Of a stretch of 64,000 bases of DNA, positions 35,839 to 46,405 are shown in pieces (position 1 is the first letter of the stretch; the number at the start of each line of letters is the position of its first letter). Position numbers and translations under genes: made by a program. The notes under the pieces are model-generated. The model ran no database searches, had not been told where the DNA came from, and saw only the letters and a list, made by a program, of their open reading frames with translations. The stretch is taken from the NCBI GenBank assembly GCA_031216915.1, contig CM062296.1:63415084-63479083 (forward strand), given 5' to 3'. The stretch is from Pictodentalium vernedei (taxonomy: Eukaryota > Mollusca > Scaphopoda > Dentaliida > Dentaliidae).

Positions 35839-36300
35839 TAAATATAGCGTTTTTAGGTGAAAAATTTATTCTACGAGTAGGATTAAGAATGAAACCGATA
35901 AGCCTCTGGCAAGTCGGTTTCATTCTTAATTCTACGAGTACAGTTAAAACTAGAAGTCCTGTCACAAATAGTGCGCTTATCTAGGCTTAATTGCGTGTTG
36001 GAATTGCGCGCAATTGCCATATCGAATGGCATCCAAAGCACGGCAGGTTCTCCTGGTTAAACATAGCAAACACATGCAGTGTTTCTGCCAATGGACCTCC
36101 GGGTTACCCGGAGGTCCATTGGCTGAAACATTGCTTGTGCACAGGCCATATGTACAGAATTTGATAGCTTTACTATGGCCATAATGCGTACATTAGCGCG
36201 AAGATTAACGTGCTATTTGTGCGCATTTCAGGACAGGACTTCTAGTTTTAACTGTAGAATAAATTTTGTACTTGAAAACACTATACGTTTATTTTGTTTA
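35839..36300. mobile_element. Palindromic element interrupted by a MITE
   Basis: Inverted arms TTAAGAATGAAACCGA / TCGGTTTCATTCTTAA (35884-35931), bordered by AAATTTATTCTACGAG and, after the inserted MITE, GAATAAATTTTGTA. The TA-type MITE at 35941-36254 entered the right arm. Confidence 0.6.
35941..36254. mobile_element. TA-type fold-back MITE (copy 2)
   Basis: 314 bp, terminal inverted repeats CAGTTAAAACTAGAAGTCC, TA at 35939-35940 and 36255-36256. The central inverted repeat GCCAATGGACCTCCGGG/CCCGGAGGTCCATTGGC lies at about 36089-36125. Opposite orientation to 7165-7483. Confidence 0.85.
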
Positions 36301-36978
36301 TGCCATAAATCTTCTATAGAGCAGTTGCGGCAAAATCGTGCTATAATTCGCTACAAAACACTGCGAGAAGTGAGGAGCACATTGGTCCAATTCGCTCGAC
36401 CAGCAAAATTGACAAAAATAAAGAAGGCGCAGTAATACATTTCTGTCTAAAAATAATTCCCCTACAAACTTGAGCTAAACTTGCAAAAATACTTTATTAT
36501 ATGAGCAGTCGGTGGTGTTGTCTACTGGCATTGTGTAATACTTTCAAAAAGATTTAAAGAAATCAACAATCGAATTATTAACTGGTAGAGTGCTAAGTTA
36601 TTAGCTCACCTGACTTTCAGTCAGGAGAGCTACAGTGATAACTCACCGTCCGTCGTCCGTGAACATGGTGTTTGCATCTTCTCCTCCCAAACCGCTGAAC
36701 CAATTTAATTGATATTTGAGATAATAGTTTGTTATGACATCGCAATTTGATTTTGTTCAAATCAAGTTGCCCAGCCCGTGGGTAGGGCCACACCCAAAAA
36801 GTGTGCTGAAATCTTAAAAAATCTTCTTCTCATGAACCAGCAGTAGCAGAGACTTGATATTTGGTGTGCAGCTTCCTTTTGAGGTGTAGACTCAGATTTG
36901 TTCAAGAGAAGTTTGTGGGGCTATACTTGGCGTCGTTATGGGAGGGGCAAAATTTTTGGCCCCGCCCAAAATTTCTAT

Positions 36979-37181
36979 ATTTTTATACTGTACCAATGAC
37001 CCAGACTTAGCTGGTGCTAACTCTAACAAAACCAGGGCCAAACACAAATTTTGCCCCCCCAATCCCCAAAATTTGCATCCAAAACAAAAAGAAATCATGT
37101 CCTAAAGGACCTCCATACTACGCCTCTACTGCGCATGCGCAGTGACGCAGACGTCCCGAAATTGGCGCCAATTATCATTCT
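36979..37181 (+). repeat. Copy F left inverted terminal repeat
   Basis: Matches the inverse of 43756-43983 with one substitution (TCCCG versus TCACG) and one extra C in the C run. Confidence 0.9.
37128..37143. promoter_or_regulatory. NRF-1-like palindrome in the DIRS terminal repeat
   Basis: ACTGCGCATGCGCAGT, a perfect 16-bp palindrome that contains the known NRF-1 recognition core GCGCATGCGC. It is invariant in all nine complete terminal repeats of the window (7656, 18913, 21171, 27813, 28147, 28516, 35211, 37128, 43794). Promoter function is inferred. Confidence 0.6.
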
Positions 37182-38067
37182 CTGTTTGGCCCTTCATCAG
37201 TCAACATCTCACTGATCTTTGTGCTTGTAAATCTCAGTTTAAAGGATGCCAGACACGTAATTTTTGGAGAAAATGTGATTCTAAGGAGGATAGAAGGAGG
37301 AGAGGAAAAAGAAGTGACAAAAAATAATCAGGGCTGTACTTAAAATTTTTTGATGAAATTATGTTAAGTTGCCTATTTTCGAGGCATGGGCCTCTTGTTG
37401 TCATTCTTGCTAATTGTTGCACTGCTTATTCAGTGTTTCCTCTCCCCTAGCCTTCTAAAGTCCCCCCTTGCTATTCTCCCATGCTTTTGGCATATTTTTG
37501 AGAAATTTCATTTCTAAAATTTCCTGGGAGAGTTGCTTGGTTACAGAATGTTTTCTGTTATTTTCCCCATAGTTACGTTTTCACCCATGGGTGTATAACG
37601 TTTGTGTTCTGCATCTTCCATCTGATGTTCTGCAGATTCTCCCCTGGGAGTCTCTGTTTTGCATCAGATAGAGTGTAATTTGATGACTGATTCCGGGCCA
37701 GTTTTTTCAGTGCCTGGAGTCATGTTTTCTGGTGTTTTTACACTGTTTGTTTACATTGGCAACAGCCTTTTTTGAGGGGGGCTGTTTGCCTTTGCTGTAG
37801 TTTATCTCACTATAAGATACATTTATATTATCCGTAAGTGTCTCATTAATTATTTAATATAAATTTAAAATTTTTGACCACACTTTGCCATCGGATCCAT
37901 CGGGGCTCAACGTTACTTTTCAGCAACTTGGGCTTCGCTGAAAAAATATTTTTTCAAAATTATTTTGATTTGCAATTGTTTTTTCATTTATTAATGGATC
38001 ATGTTATTATATATCTTTGTGTCAGGGGTTTTTGCGAGTAACTAGGACTTATTGTTGTTCTTTCACA

Positions 38068-40169
38068 ATGAAGGGACATTGTTCAAATTGTAATAGGAAG
38101 AAATCTTCCTCTGACTTTCATGATCATTGTATTAATTGTAGTCAGTGTTCTCGCATTAATCCCTGTCCTATATGTGAATATTGGGATGAGAAACATTGGA
38201 AACGTGTGTCACGATATGTTGTTTCTGGAGAAAGGGCTATGCCGGCTCTTTCTCCGCAAGGTCACTCTACTCTCTCAGTTTCTATTTCAGAGGAACCAGA
38301 ACAGGGTGATGTTTCCATGTTATCTTCTACAAGTGTGCGTCCGTCGTCACAAATGAATTCAGAGCTAGCGGCAAAAGTGCTCATGGAGATTAGACAAATG
38401 TCGTCCGCTAGCTCGCCCGGTGTAGCGTCCATTCACCGAATGGTTCAGCAGCCGGTACGTCCGATGTGGTCCAGGAGGAAATTTTGGGTGATGCGAGCAC
38501 TATAAACATAATAGATGCACACCCAGTGACGGCGGATAGTAAGCGAGAACGGAGGAAGCCTTTGAGTCCGGTTCCTAGCTCGTCCTGGTCCAGCCGGGCC
38601 GCGAGTGAGAGAGGCCCCTCTCTCGTACAACAACATCTGGGACCAGATGTTGTGGTACAAAATGTGTCTTTAGTGGAGCATACGTCCGTCGCTCGGGACG
38701 CTCCGTTGTATATGCAGTCCGCGGAGACTGTTAAGGCTTCCTCTTCTCGTCAGCGCACACGACCGTACCTTGGCTGTGTGACCGCCGATATATTACCAGC
38801 TTCGCCGATCAAGGATTGTTCGGCGACCAGGTCACACCATCCGGCAGCCAGGGATTCGAGACCGATGGACTCCGGACGTTGACATAGGAAAAGTATGCGG
38901 GAGCCATCTGATGCGGAGCTGCCCTCGGCGAAGCAGCGAAAGACTGCGCCTCCACAGGTCTCGACGCCGGACATTCTTGTGCAGATAGCACAGCTTATCG
39001 CAGCATCCCAGCAGCCGACAGAAACGGTGTCGGATCGAGAATTATCCGACGTCGCTGGGTCGGTACGCTCCGCCGAAGCATCGGGGGCGGACGACCGGGA
39101 ACATCATGAGGTCCGACCGGATGGTGAAAGGGATACGGATGACTTGGAGCTATCCCTTTCGGAACAACATAAAGCTGCCGTGGACTTTATCCGGCACTTT
39201 CTCCCTCAAGTTGATCTGTCGTGCCAGACTGCTGCGGTTCCGGACAAGAGAATTATAGCGTCATTGGACTCTGAATTTTTTGAGCGGTTCAGGGACATCG
39301 CTCCCGAGTTTCCGTCGCAGTCCAATAATGTTGCAAGAACATTTGAATTATTGAACGATGCTATATTTAAACTTGCTTCCAGGACAGGGAAAGCAGGTTT
39401 CTTGTCCGCTAATACTCTCAACCTGCCTTTCATTAATGCAAGGAATAAATTCGATACGGCAGGACAGGGTATACCGAGAGTTCCTCTGCATATGGACGAC
39501 GAGGCGGAAGACTTAGAGCTATCATTACCGTCGTCGGCTTCTATTCCAACCGCGGTGTTGGAAACAGCTATTGCGTCTAACAGAGCCAATTTAGATGCCT
39601 TATCTTACGCAGATCACCTTACTAAGGCGTTATCACTGCGCCTTCAGGGGAAAGAGTTTCAGGATATACAATCCTCTTTAAGACTTCTTTCAAGGGCAGT
39701 AGCTTATTCCACGTGTAACTCCGCCCTTTCAGTGGCAAATCTGGAGTTGGTTAGACGTGACGCAGCCCTAGCTACATCCACACTAGTGGATACTAAGGTG
39801 AAGAACTCTCTTAGAGTCGCTTCGGTCTCAGGAGAACTTCTCTTTGACGGCAAGCTTTCTGCTATTTATGATAAAATTACAAAGAAAGCTAAGGATTCTC
39901 TGTTGTTCAAATCTGCTCCTAAGAAGTCGGATACAGCAGACACGAATAAGACAGGCACTTCTGGGTCTAATGCGCCCAAGAGAGGTTCCTATAGAGGTTC
40001 TGGTGCGTCCTCTTGGTCTTATTCGAGAGACCGTCAGGGTAGCGACTCTCGTTCGGGATGTCCTTCAGGCCGGGACAATCGGTCGGACGCCCCGAGGTCG
40101 ACGGGGCAAGGTGCGGGCCGTGGAGGACGTGGTTTCTCCTACCGCAGGCCTCGCAGGTCCAGGGGGTGA
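38068..40169 (+). pseudogene. Copy F gag-like ORF with one frameshift and one stop
   Basis: The start ATG at 38068 opens a Cys/His-rich N-terminus (CSNC, HDHCINC, CPIC spaced like a zinc-binding region). The frame runs to a stop at 38503-38505. Relative to copies B/C/E, F has lost one base near 38455, shifting the rest to another frame. That frame is open from about 38463 to a TGA at 38880-38882 (the other copies do not have it), then from 38883 to 40169. The C-terminal ~60 residues are rich in Arg, Gly and Ser with RGG-like repeats, consistent with nucleic acid binding. Structural (Gag) role is inferred from position and composition. The 3' end overlaps the pol frame. Confidence 0.75.
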
Positions 40170-42156
40170 TGGCTTAAACCTCTATCGCGTACCGGTTGGC
40201 GGAAGGTTGTCGAGCTTTTCACAAGAATGGGCGTCGATTACGGACGACCCTTGGGTGAGAGGAGTGACTTCGGAAGGTCTAAAGATATCCTTCAAACGAA
40301 AGCCTCCATTAACTCGAAGTCCAAAGTGGACTCATCTTCCGTCAAATCCGCAGAAAAGAGACGCTCTGTTATCAGAGGTGCAGTCTCTTTTAATGAAGAA
40401 CGCGGTAGAGGTCGTAGAAAACCAGGAATCTCCGGGATTCTACAGCCATCTGTTTCTGGTTCCGAAACCAGACGGCTCGTTCCGTCCAGTCATAGATTTG
40501 AGCTGGATAAACAAGCTGATCATCGCTCCGAAGTTTTATATGGAGACGATTCCATCGGTCAGAGCGAGTATTCGGGTGAACGATTATGCAACGAGCATAG
40601 ATCTAAAAGATGTGTACTTTCACGTCATGGTACATCCGACATTCCGAAAGTACCTACGCTTCGCAGTCCTAGGAGTGGTGTATCAATTCCGGGCGATGTG
40701 CTTCGGATTGAATCTAGCACCCTGGGCTTTCACTCGGGTAATGAACTCGGTAATGATCTATTTCCGAGCTCATTCGTCTGGGGTAACGTCGGCCTACCTG
40801 GACGACATTCTTCAGAGGTACGGCAACGAGTTAACGCTTCAGAACGATGTTCAGAATCTTCTATTGCTCCGACGTCTCGGTTTTATAGTAAACGAGGAGA
40901 AGTCGGATCTGGTGCCGTCCAAGTCATTCACTCATCTGGGAATGAGCTTCGAGACGCACAACAATCTCGTTCGTCTGCCGTTAACCAGAGCGAAATTAGT
41001 CAGTTGTTACGCTCGCTATTGTCTGCACGCAGACAAAGTCACGGCGAGAGAATTTATGAGACTGATAGGTCTGTGCGGAGCCGCCGCGGATCTCATTCCG
41101 ATGGGGCGGTTACGCACACGTCCTCTTCAAATTTTCTTGACTCAGAATTGGAGTGTGAAAATTCATTCGCTCGATGTAGACGTTCTCTTGTCAGATCAAG
41201 TGAAACAAGAGATTCAGACTTGGGCAAACATTCAGTGGTTAACTCAGGGAGTTCCGCTGCAGTTGCCGGATCCGAGTTTTACCATTATGACGGATGCCAG
41301 TCAAACAGGTTGGGGTGCATCATTAATCCCAATGGATTCGAGATGCCAGGGTCTTTGGGATCCGCAATTCCTGTGCAAGCACATAAACATCAAGGAAATG
41401 ATGTCAATTTGGCTTGCGTTACGTCACTGGATGGACATTATTCACAATGCTCATGTCCAAATCCTATCCGACAATACGACAGTAGTGGCGTATATACGGA
41501 ATCAGGGAGGCACTCATTCAGTTCCGTTGTTCAATCTAACGGAAAGAATCCTTCTGTTTGCGCTAGAACATCACGTTCTTCTTTCGGTCCGTCACATACC
41601 GGGTCGTCTGAATGTGCTAGCAGACTCCCTTTCACGAAAGGGTCGCTTGTTGCCGTCGGAGTGGACTCTCAACAAACAAGTATTCAATCAGATTTGCTAC
41701 CAATGGGAACGGCCAATGATAGACTTATTTGCGACACATCTCAACAATCAGTTGCAGACGTATGTGTCTCCGTGTCCGGATCCAAGAGCATTTGCAGTAG
41801 ACGCTCTGTCGATCCCTTGGGACGGAATGATAGGATATGCGTATCCTCCAGCGCCGTTAATTCAACAAGTATTGCTAAAGATAAAACAATCTCAATGCAA
41901 GATTCTGTTGGTAGCATCTCTGTCGCCACAGAGACCGTGGATAAATCTACTCAGGTGTCTGTTGTGGGACCTACCGCGAAAGCTTCCTCCACGGGAGGAT
42001 CTTCTTTCGCAGGGGAAATCGCGCCAACTCCATCACAACCCGCAAGGTCTCAACCTTCACGTTTTTCCGTTGTGCGGTCCTTCTTGCATGGCAAACACTT
42101 TACAGGGCGAGCAGTGGAAGCGATTTCTAACTGTAGGAGGACCTCCTCTTCGCTAA
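39844..42156 (+). CDS. Copy F reverse transcriptase / RNase H / methyltransferase-like polyprotein
   Basis: Maximal open frame; recognisable protein starts near 40140, so translation may begin by frameshifting from gag and the first ATG is not trusted. Visible in order: RT with PKPDGSFRPVIDLSWIN, motif A SIDLKDVYFH (near 40594), CFGLNLAPWAFTRVMN and the catalytic YLDD at 40795-40806; RNase H with TDAS (near 41290), EMMSIWLAL, LSDNTTVVAYI and ADSLSRKG; then a DLFAT...DALSIPWDGMIGYAYPPAPLI...ILLVA segment (about 41700-41950), the region called Dam-like methyltransferase in DIRS elements. All expected RT and RNase H acidic residues are present and no stop interrupts it. It copies element RNA into DNA. 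The 3' end overlaps the recombinase frame by about 200 bases. Confidence 0.9.
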   Translation: MTASFLLFMIKLQRKLRILCCSNLLLRSRIQQTRIRQALLGLMRPREVPIEVLVRPLGLIRETVRVATLVRDVLQAGTIGRTPRGRRGKVRAVEDVVSPTAGLAGPGGDGLNLYRVPVGGRLSSFSQEWASITDDPWVRGVTSEGLKISFKRKPPLTRSPKWTHLPSNPQKRDALLSEVQSLLMKNAVEVVENQESPGFYSHLFLVPKPDGSFRPVIDLSWINKLIIAPKFYMETIPSVRASIRVNDYATSIDLKDVYFHVMVHPTFRKYLRFAVLGVVYQFRAMCFGLNLAPWAFTRVMNSVMIYFRAHSSGVTSAYLDDILQRYGNELTLQNDVQNLLLLRRLGFIVNEEKSDLVPSKSFTHLGMSFETHNNLVRLPLTRAKLVSCYARYCLHADKVTAREFMRLIGLCGAAADLIPMGRLRTRPLQIFLTQNWSVKIHSLDVDVLLSDQVKQEIQTWANIQWLTQGVPLQLPDPSFTIMTDASQTGWGASLIPMDSRCQGLWDPQFLCKHINIKEMMSIWLALRHWMDIIHNAHVQILSDNTTVVAYIRNQGGTHSVPLFNLTERILLFALEHHVLLSVRHIPGRLNVLADSLSRKGRLLPSEWTLNKQVFNQICYQWERPMIDLFATHLNNQLQTYVSPCPDPRAFAVDALSIPWDGMIGYAYPPAPLIQQVLLKIKQSQCKILLVASLSPQRPWINLLRCLLWDLPRKLPPREDLLSQGKSRQLHHNPQGLNLHVFPLCGPSCMANTLQGEQWKRFLTVGGPPLR

Positions 42157-43112
42157 ACTATGTGGCTAAGTGGAAGGTTTTTCGTCATTGGTGTAGGGAT
42201 CATTCTGTAGATATATTCGATCCCTCTATACCAGACATTGCAAACTTTCTAGTATACTTGTTTGACGAAATCAAACTGCAGCCTGTTACTATAAAGGGTT
42301 ATAGATCTATGTTATCTGATACCTATGCACATCATGATAGTTTACAAATTGGATCTAATGTCTCTTTATCTAAGTTGGTTAGAAACTTTTCGATAAATAG
42401 ACCCAGAACTCTTAGATTAATTTCTAAGTGGAATTTAGCTTGGGTTCTTCTTAAATTGAAGGAAAAGCCATTTGAACCTCTTGGGACAGTAGATTTCAAA
42501 TTCTTATCTTATAAGACAGCTTTTCTCTTAGCTTTCTCTTCTGCTAGAAGAGTCAGTGAGCTTCATGCACTGTCGGTGGATGATTCTCACTATCGTAGTG
42601 TTGGGAACACTATCACCTTCACTACTAATGTGGGTTTTTTAGCTAAGAATCAGGCTCCTAATAAATATCCGGAACCTATTGTTATTAAGGCTCTTCCATC
42701 TTCAGACGGGCGTAGGCCTTTACTCTGTCCTGTTAGAGCGTTACGTATCTATAAACAGAGATCTCAGTTTATCAGAAAGGGACGGAAACGTTTCTTTCTG
42801 TCTTTGATGCCTAATAGAAAGGACATTTCGGTCCATTCTATTGCTAGATGGATTCAATTAACTATCCGTACTGCTTATGAAGATTTATCTTCTTCTCAGC
42901 AGTCTGTGCTTAAGATTTCTGCTCATGAAGTAAGAGCTCTTTCTACTTCCTGGGCTTATGCTAATAGTGTTGCTATTACAGATTTAATGAAGGCTGCTTA
43001 TTGGTCTCAGCCATCCACATTTACGAATTTTTATCTCAGAAATATTGAGTCCATTTCTGGAGACCTGCATTGTTTAGGTCCGTTATCTGTTGCTCAGAAT
43101 GTCGTCCACTAA
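41950..43112 (+). CDS. Copy F tyrosine recombinase
   Basis: The frame is open from 40227, but its first part only mirrors the RT gene; recombinase-like protein begins near 41950-42010. An N-terminal SAM-like DNA-binding part (WKVFRHWC, IANFLVYLF, IKGYRSMLS) precedes the catalytic domain. Its signature residues are Arg in SARRVSELHAL (42546-42551), HEVR (42924-42935), Trp in AAYWSQPSTF (43002-43004) and the Tyr nucleophile in NFYLRNI (43032-43034). This R...HxxR...W...Y set is that of DIRS integrases, which insert circular DNA without target duplication. Length and residues look complete; the stop is at 43110-43112. Confidence 0.9.
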
Positions 43113-43205
43113 ACAGTTGCAACTATAGTTATGCAGGCTTTCTCTTCCGGCAGTGACTCCGTCCGGCTGCCCTCTTCACTCTGGGCTATTTGACCCAGGG
43201 CAAGG

Positions 43206-43228
43206 GGAGGGGGGGGGGGGGGCGGGTG
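43206..43228 (+). repeat. G-rich tract after the recombinase gene
   Basis: AGGGG followed by a run of about 14 Gs and CGGG. All copies have a G run of varying length here (13635, 27125, 34525). It is preceded in every copy by GGCAG...CTGCC and CTGGG...CCCAG inverted pairs. Confidence 0.8.
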
Positions 43229-43591
43229 TTCCCTTAGGTCACCTGCTTTATAGTGAAAAGCAAGGGAATGCCTCCTCCAAGTCAGTATTTCTGAGTCGCT
43301 TCCGGGATGGTTTTAAAGTGTAATATTAATGTTAAAATTCATTCATGTCTTATTTTTAAAGTGTATCTCGGTGTGAAGCATTTGTATATGTCAAGTGTCA
43401 AACGGGCTTTAATATACAATACTCGGACACTTTTAAATGACTATAAAGAGTCTCAATAATTTAATATTAAATAAGAAAGATACATGTAAAGCCTAATACT
43501 CCTTTTCTCCTTAAGGGGTTACCTCTTTACTATATAGTTGAGCTTATTGGATTTTCCTCTATGTCCTAGGCCCTCCAGCCTGTTTACTATT

Positions 43592-43680
43592 CAGCTAAGT
43601 CTGGGTCATTGGTACAGTATAAAAATGTTAAAAAATTTATAGTAATTTATATATTTTTTATACTTACCAATGACCCAGAC
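43592..43680 (+). repeat. Copy F internal complementary region
   Basis: 43592-43626 is the inverse of the left end (36979-37013) and 43627-43680 the inverse of the right end (about 43930-43983), adjoining without extra bases. In DIRS1-like elements this region templates circle closure. Confidence 0.92.
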
Positions 43681-43755
43681 GGGGATGGCCCTCCCTGGAG
43701 TTGGGAACTCTTGCCTCCCCGCTGAGTACATAGCGCTGACCAGGCACTGCCAGTA

Positions 43756-43983
43756 AGAATGATAATTGGCGCCAATTTCGTGACGTCTGCGTCACTGCGC
43801 ATGCGCAGTAGAGGCGTAGTATGGAGGTCCTTTAGGACATGATTTCTTTTTGTTTTGGATGCAAATTTTGGGGATTGGGGGGCAAAATTTGTGTTTGGCC
43901 CTGGTTTTGTTAGAGTTAGCACCAGCTAAGTCTGGGTCATTGGTAAGTATAAAAAATATATAAATTACTATAAATTTTTTAAC
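43756..43983 (-). repeat. Copy F right inverted terminal repeat
   Basis: The inverse of 36979-37181 with about 25 extra AT-rich terminal bases. It contains GTGACGTC next to the NRF-1-like palindrome (43794-43809). Confidence 0.9.
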
Positions 43984-44309
43984 TTTCCAAACCGAGAGGC
44001 TGATTTGAACCAAATTTTATGTGAGGGCTTATTGGGTCATAAGTACCTAATTTATGCTGATTTTTTTTTTCCCGTAGCCCCATGGGAACCTGAGGAGCTA
44101 AAAATAGAAAAAAAATTAAAACGCCCATATCTCCAAAACTGCCCGGCACCGAGAATTTTTATTTGGTGTGAAGCTTCCTTAGGACCAACAGAAAGAATTG
44201 GTAAAAAAAAATTGCCATCGGTTTTATCATAGGGTACAGTTTCGGGACTTTGAAAAAGTGCTGAGTCAGCACTTTTTAACACTGTAGGCAATAGGAAAAA
44301 CATTAAAAA

Positions 44310-46260
44310 ATCTTCTTCTCCAGATCCAGCAGGCAGAATCTTTTGATATTTGGTATGCAACATTGGAGGGTGGATCTGATTCAAGTTTGTTCAAATCGGC
44401 CCCCTGGGTTCATATTTGGGCTCAGTACAGGAGCCCGATTTCGAACTTAGTGCATTTCAGGCAAATTTCTTAAAAAATCTTCTTCTCCAGATCCAGCAGG
44501 CAGAATCTTTTGATATTTGGTTATTGCTATGCAACATTGTGGGGTGGATCTGATTCAAGTTTGTTCAAATCGGCCCCCTGGGTTTATATTTGGGCTCAGT
44601 ATAGGAGCCCAAATTTGAACTTACTGCATTTCAGGCAAATTTCTTTGAAAATCTTCTTCTCCAGATCCAGCACGCAGAATCTTTTGATATTTGGTATGCA
44701 ACATTGTGGGGTGGATCTGATTCAAGTTTGTTCAAATCGGCCCCTTGGGTTTATATTTGGGCTCAGTATAGGAGCCCAAATTTGAACTTAGTGCATTTCA
44801 GGCAAATTTCTTTGAAAATCTTCTTCTCAAGATCCAGCAGGCAGAATCTTTTGATATTTGGTATGCAACATTGTGGGGTTGATCTGATTCAAGTTTGTTC
44901 AAATCGGCTCCCCGGGTTTATATTTGGGCTCAGTATAGGAGCCCAAATTTGAACTTGGTGCTTTTCAGGCAAATTTCTTAAAAAATCTTCTTCTCCAGAT
45001 CCAGCAGGCAGAATCTTTTGATATTTGGTATACAGCATCGTGGGGTGGATCTGATTCTATTTTGTTCAGATCGGCTCCCTAGATTCATATTTGGGCTCAC
45101 TATAGAAGCTCGAATTTGAACTTGTGCATTTCAGGCAAATTTCTTTGAAAATCTTCTTCTCCAGATCCTGCAGGCAGAATCTTTTGATATTTGGTATGCA
45201 ACATTGTGGGGTGGATCTGATTCCAGTTTGTTCAAATCGGCCACCTGGATTCATATCTGGGCTCACTATAGAAGCCCAAATTCGAACTTAGTGCATTTCA
45301 GGCAAATTTCTTTGAAAATCTTCTTCTCAAGATCCAGCAGGCAGAATCTTGTGATATTTGGTATGCAGCATCCTTACGGGGGTGAGATTCAAGTTTGTTC
45401 AAGCCATGTCCCTAGGTCCATATTTGGGCTCACTGTGGGAGCTTGAATTGTAACTTTGTTTGAAATGAGGAATTTTCTTAAAAAGATCTTCTTCTTCAGA
45501 TCCAGCAGTCGGAATGGTTTGATATGTGGTGAGTAGCATCCTTGGGGGGAGGGGGGGGGTGGGATTCAAGTGTGTTAAAGCCAAGTCCATGGGTCCATAT
45601 TTGGGCTCCCTGTGGGAGCCCAAATTATAACTTAGTCAATATGAGGAATTTTTCTTTAAAAATCTTCTTCTTCAGATTCAGCAGTTGGAATGTTTTGATA
45701 TTTGGCATGGAGCAACCTTAGGGGGCTGAGATTCAAGTTTGTTCAAGCCAAGTCCCTTGGTTCATATTTGGGCTCACTATGGGAGCCTGAATGACAACTT
45801 AGTTCAAAATGAGGAATTTTCTTTAAAAATCTTCAGATCCAGCAGATGAATGCTTTTGATATTTTTTATGCAGCATCCTTAGGGGGGTAAGATTCAAGTT
45901 TGTTCAAGCCATGCCCCTAGGTCCATATTTGGGCTGATTGTGGGAGCTCGAATTGTAACTTGGTTCAAAATGAGGAATTTTCTTTAAAAAATCTTCTTCT
46001 TCAGATCCAGCAGTCGGAATGTTTTGATATTTGGTGTGCAGAATCCTTAGGGGTGTGAGATTCAGGTTTGTTAAAGCCAAGTCCCTGGGTTCATATATGG
46101 GCTCCCTGTGGGAGCCCGAATTATGACTTAGTTCAGTATGAGGAATATTCTTTAAAAATCTTTTTTTAGATCCACTGGTCAGAATATTTGGATATTTGGT
46201 TTCAGCTTTTCTTAGGAGGAGCAGATGCAACTTGTGGAAATCAATTCTCTGGGTTGATAT
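44310..46260 (+). repeat. ~167-bp tandem array, about 12 units
   Basis: The first units are near-identical to those at 14920-17334 (steps 167, 174, 167, 167, 166, 167); the 174 step is an insertion near 44520. Later units (45460-46260) are increasingly diverged and carry an extra GGGGG(T)GAGATTCAAG variant. Confidence 0.9.
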
Positions 46261-46342
46261 TTAGGCTACCATGTCAGGTGAGCGCCCTCAGGCCCCCTGG
46301 GGCCTCTTGTTTTTGGTTGTCAGAATTTGTTTGCATGTGATT

Positions 46343-46402
46343 GCCTTGTTACAATTCATGGGAGAGTGTCCACAGGCACTCTCCCATGAATTGTAACATG
46401 GC
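46343..46402. repeat. Near-perfect 26-bp inverted repeat
   Basis: GCCTTGTTACAATTCATGGG... pairs with its inverse, 25 of 26 bases, across an 8-base loop. Related to weaker palindromes at about 6348-6400 and 52060-52117 sharing GGAGAGTG/CACTCTCC. Probably the core of a fold-back MITE. Confidence 0.8.
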
Positions 46403-46405
46403 AAG

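Larger units (their letters stand above)
36979..43983 (+). mobile_element. Full-length DIRS-like retrotransposon, copy F
   Basis: 7005 bp. The ends are fixed independently by the empty site in the AGCTC element near 14597 (TTTCTAT|TTTCCAAACC, no duplication) and by the internal complementary region, which holds exactly these two ends joined. Inverted terminal repeats, gag, an RT/RNase H/methyltransferase-like ORF and an overlapping tyrosine recombinase ORF are present; LTRs, aspartic protease and DDE integrase are absent. This is the DIRS1-like layout. Only gag is broken. Confidence 0.93.
36603..46311 (+). mobile_element. AGCTC...CTTGT element interrupted by DIRS copy F
   Basis: The 5' hairpin is AGCTC-A-CCTGAC-TTTCA-GTCAGG-A-GAGCT (36603-36631). 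The 3' end has TCAGGTGAGC (46274-46283) and hairpin AGGCCCC-CT-GGGGCCT (46290-46305). The two halves, 36603-36978 and 43984-46311, align continuously with the uninterrupted copy at 14186-14600 onward. Net element length is about 2.7 kb. No protein is encoded. Confidence 0.8.

Noticed and set aside
40227..41940. First half of the 961-codon frame as part of the recombinase
   Set aside because: It is Ser/Arg-rich off-frame translation of the RT gene with no motifs; recombinase similarity begins near 41950.
36979..43983. LTR retrotransposon or endogenous retrovirus
   Set aside because: No direct LTRs, protease, DDE integrase or envelope; inverted repeats, internal complementary region and tyrosine recombinase indicate DIRS.
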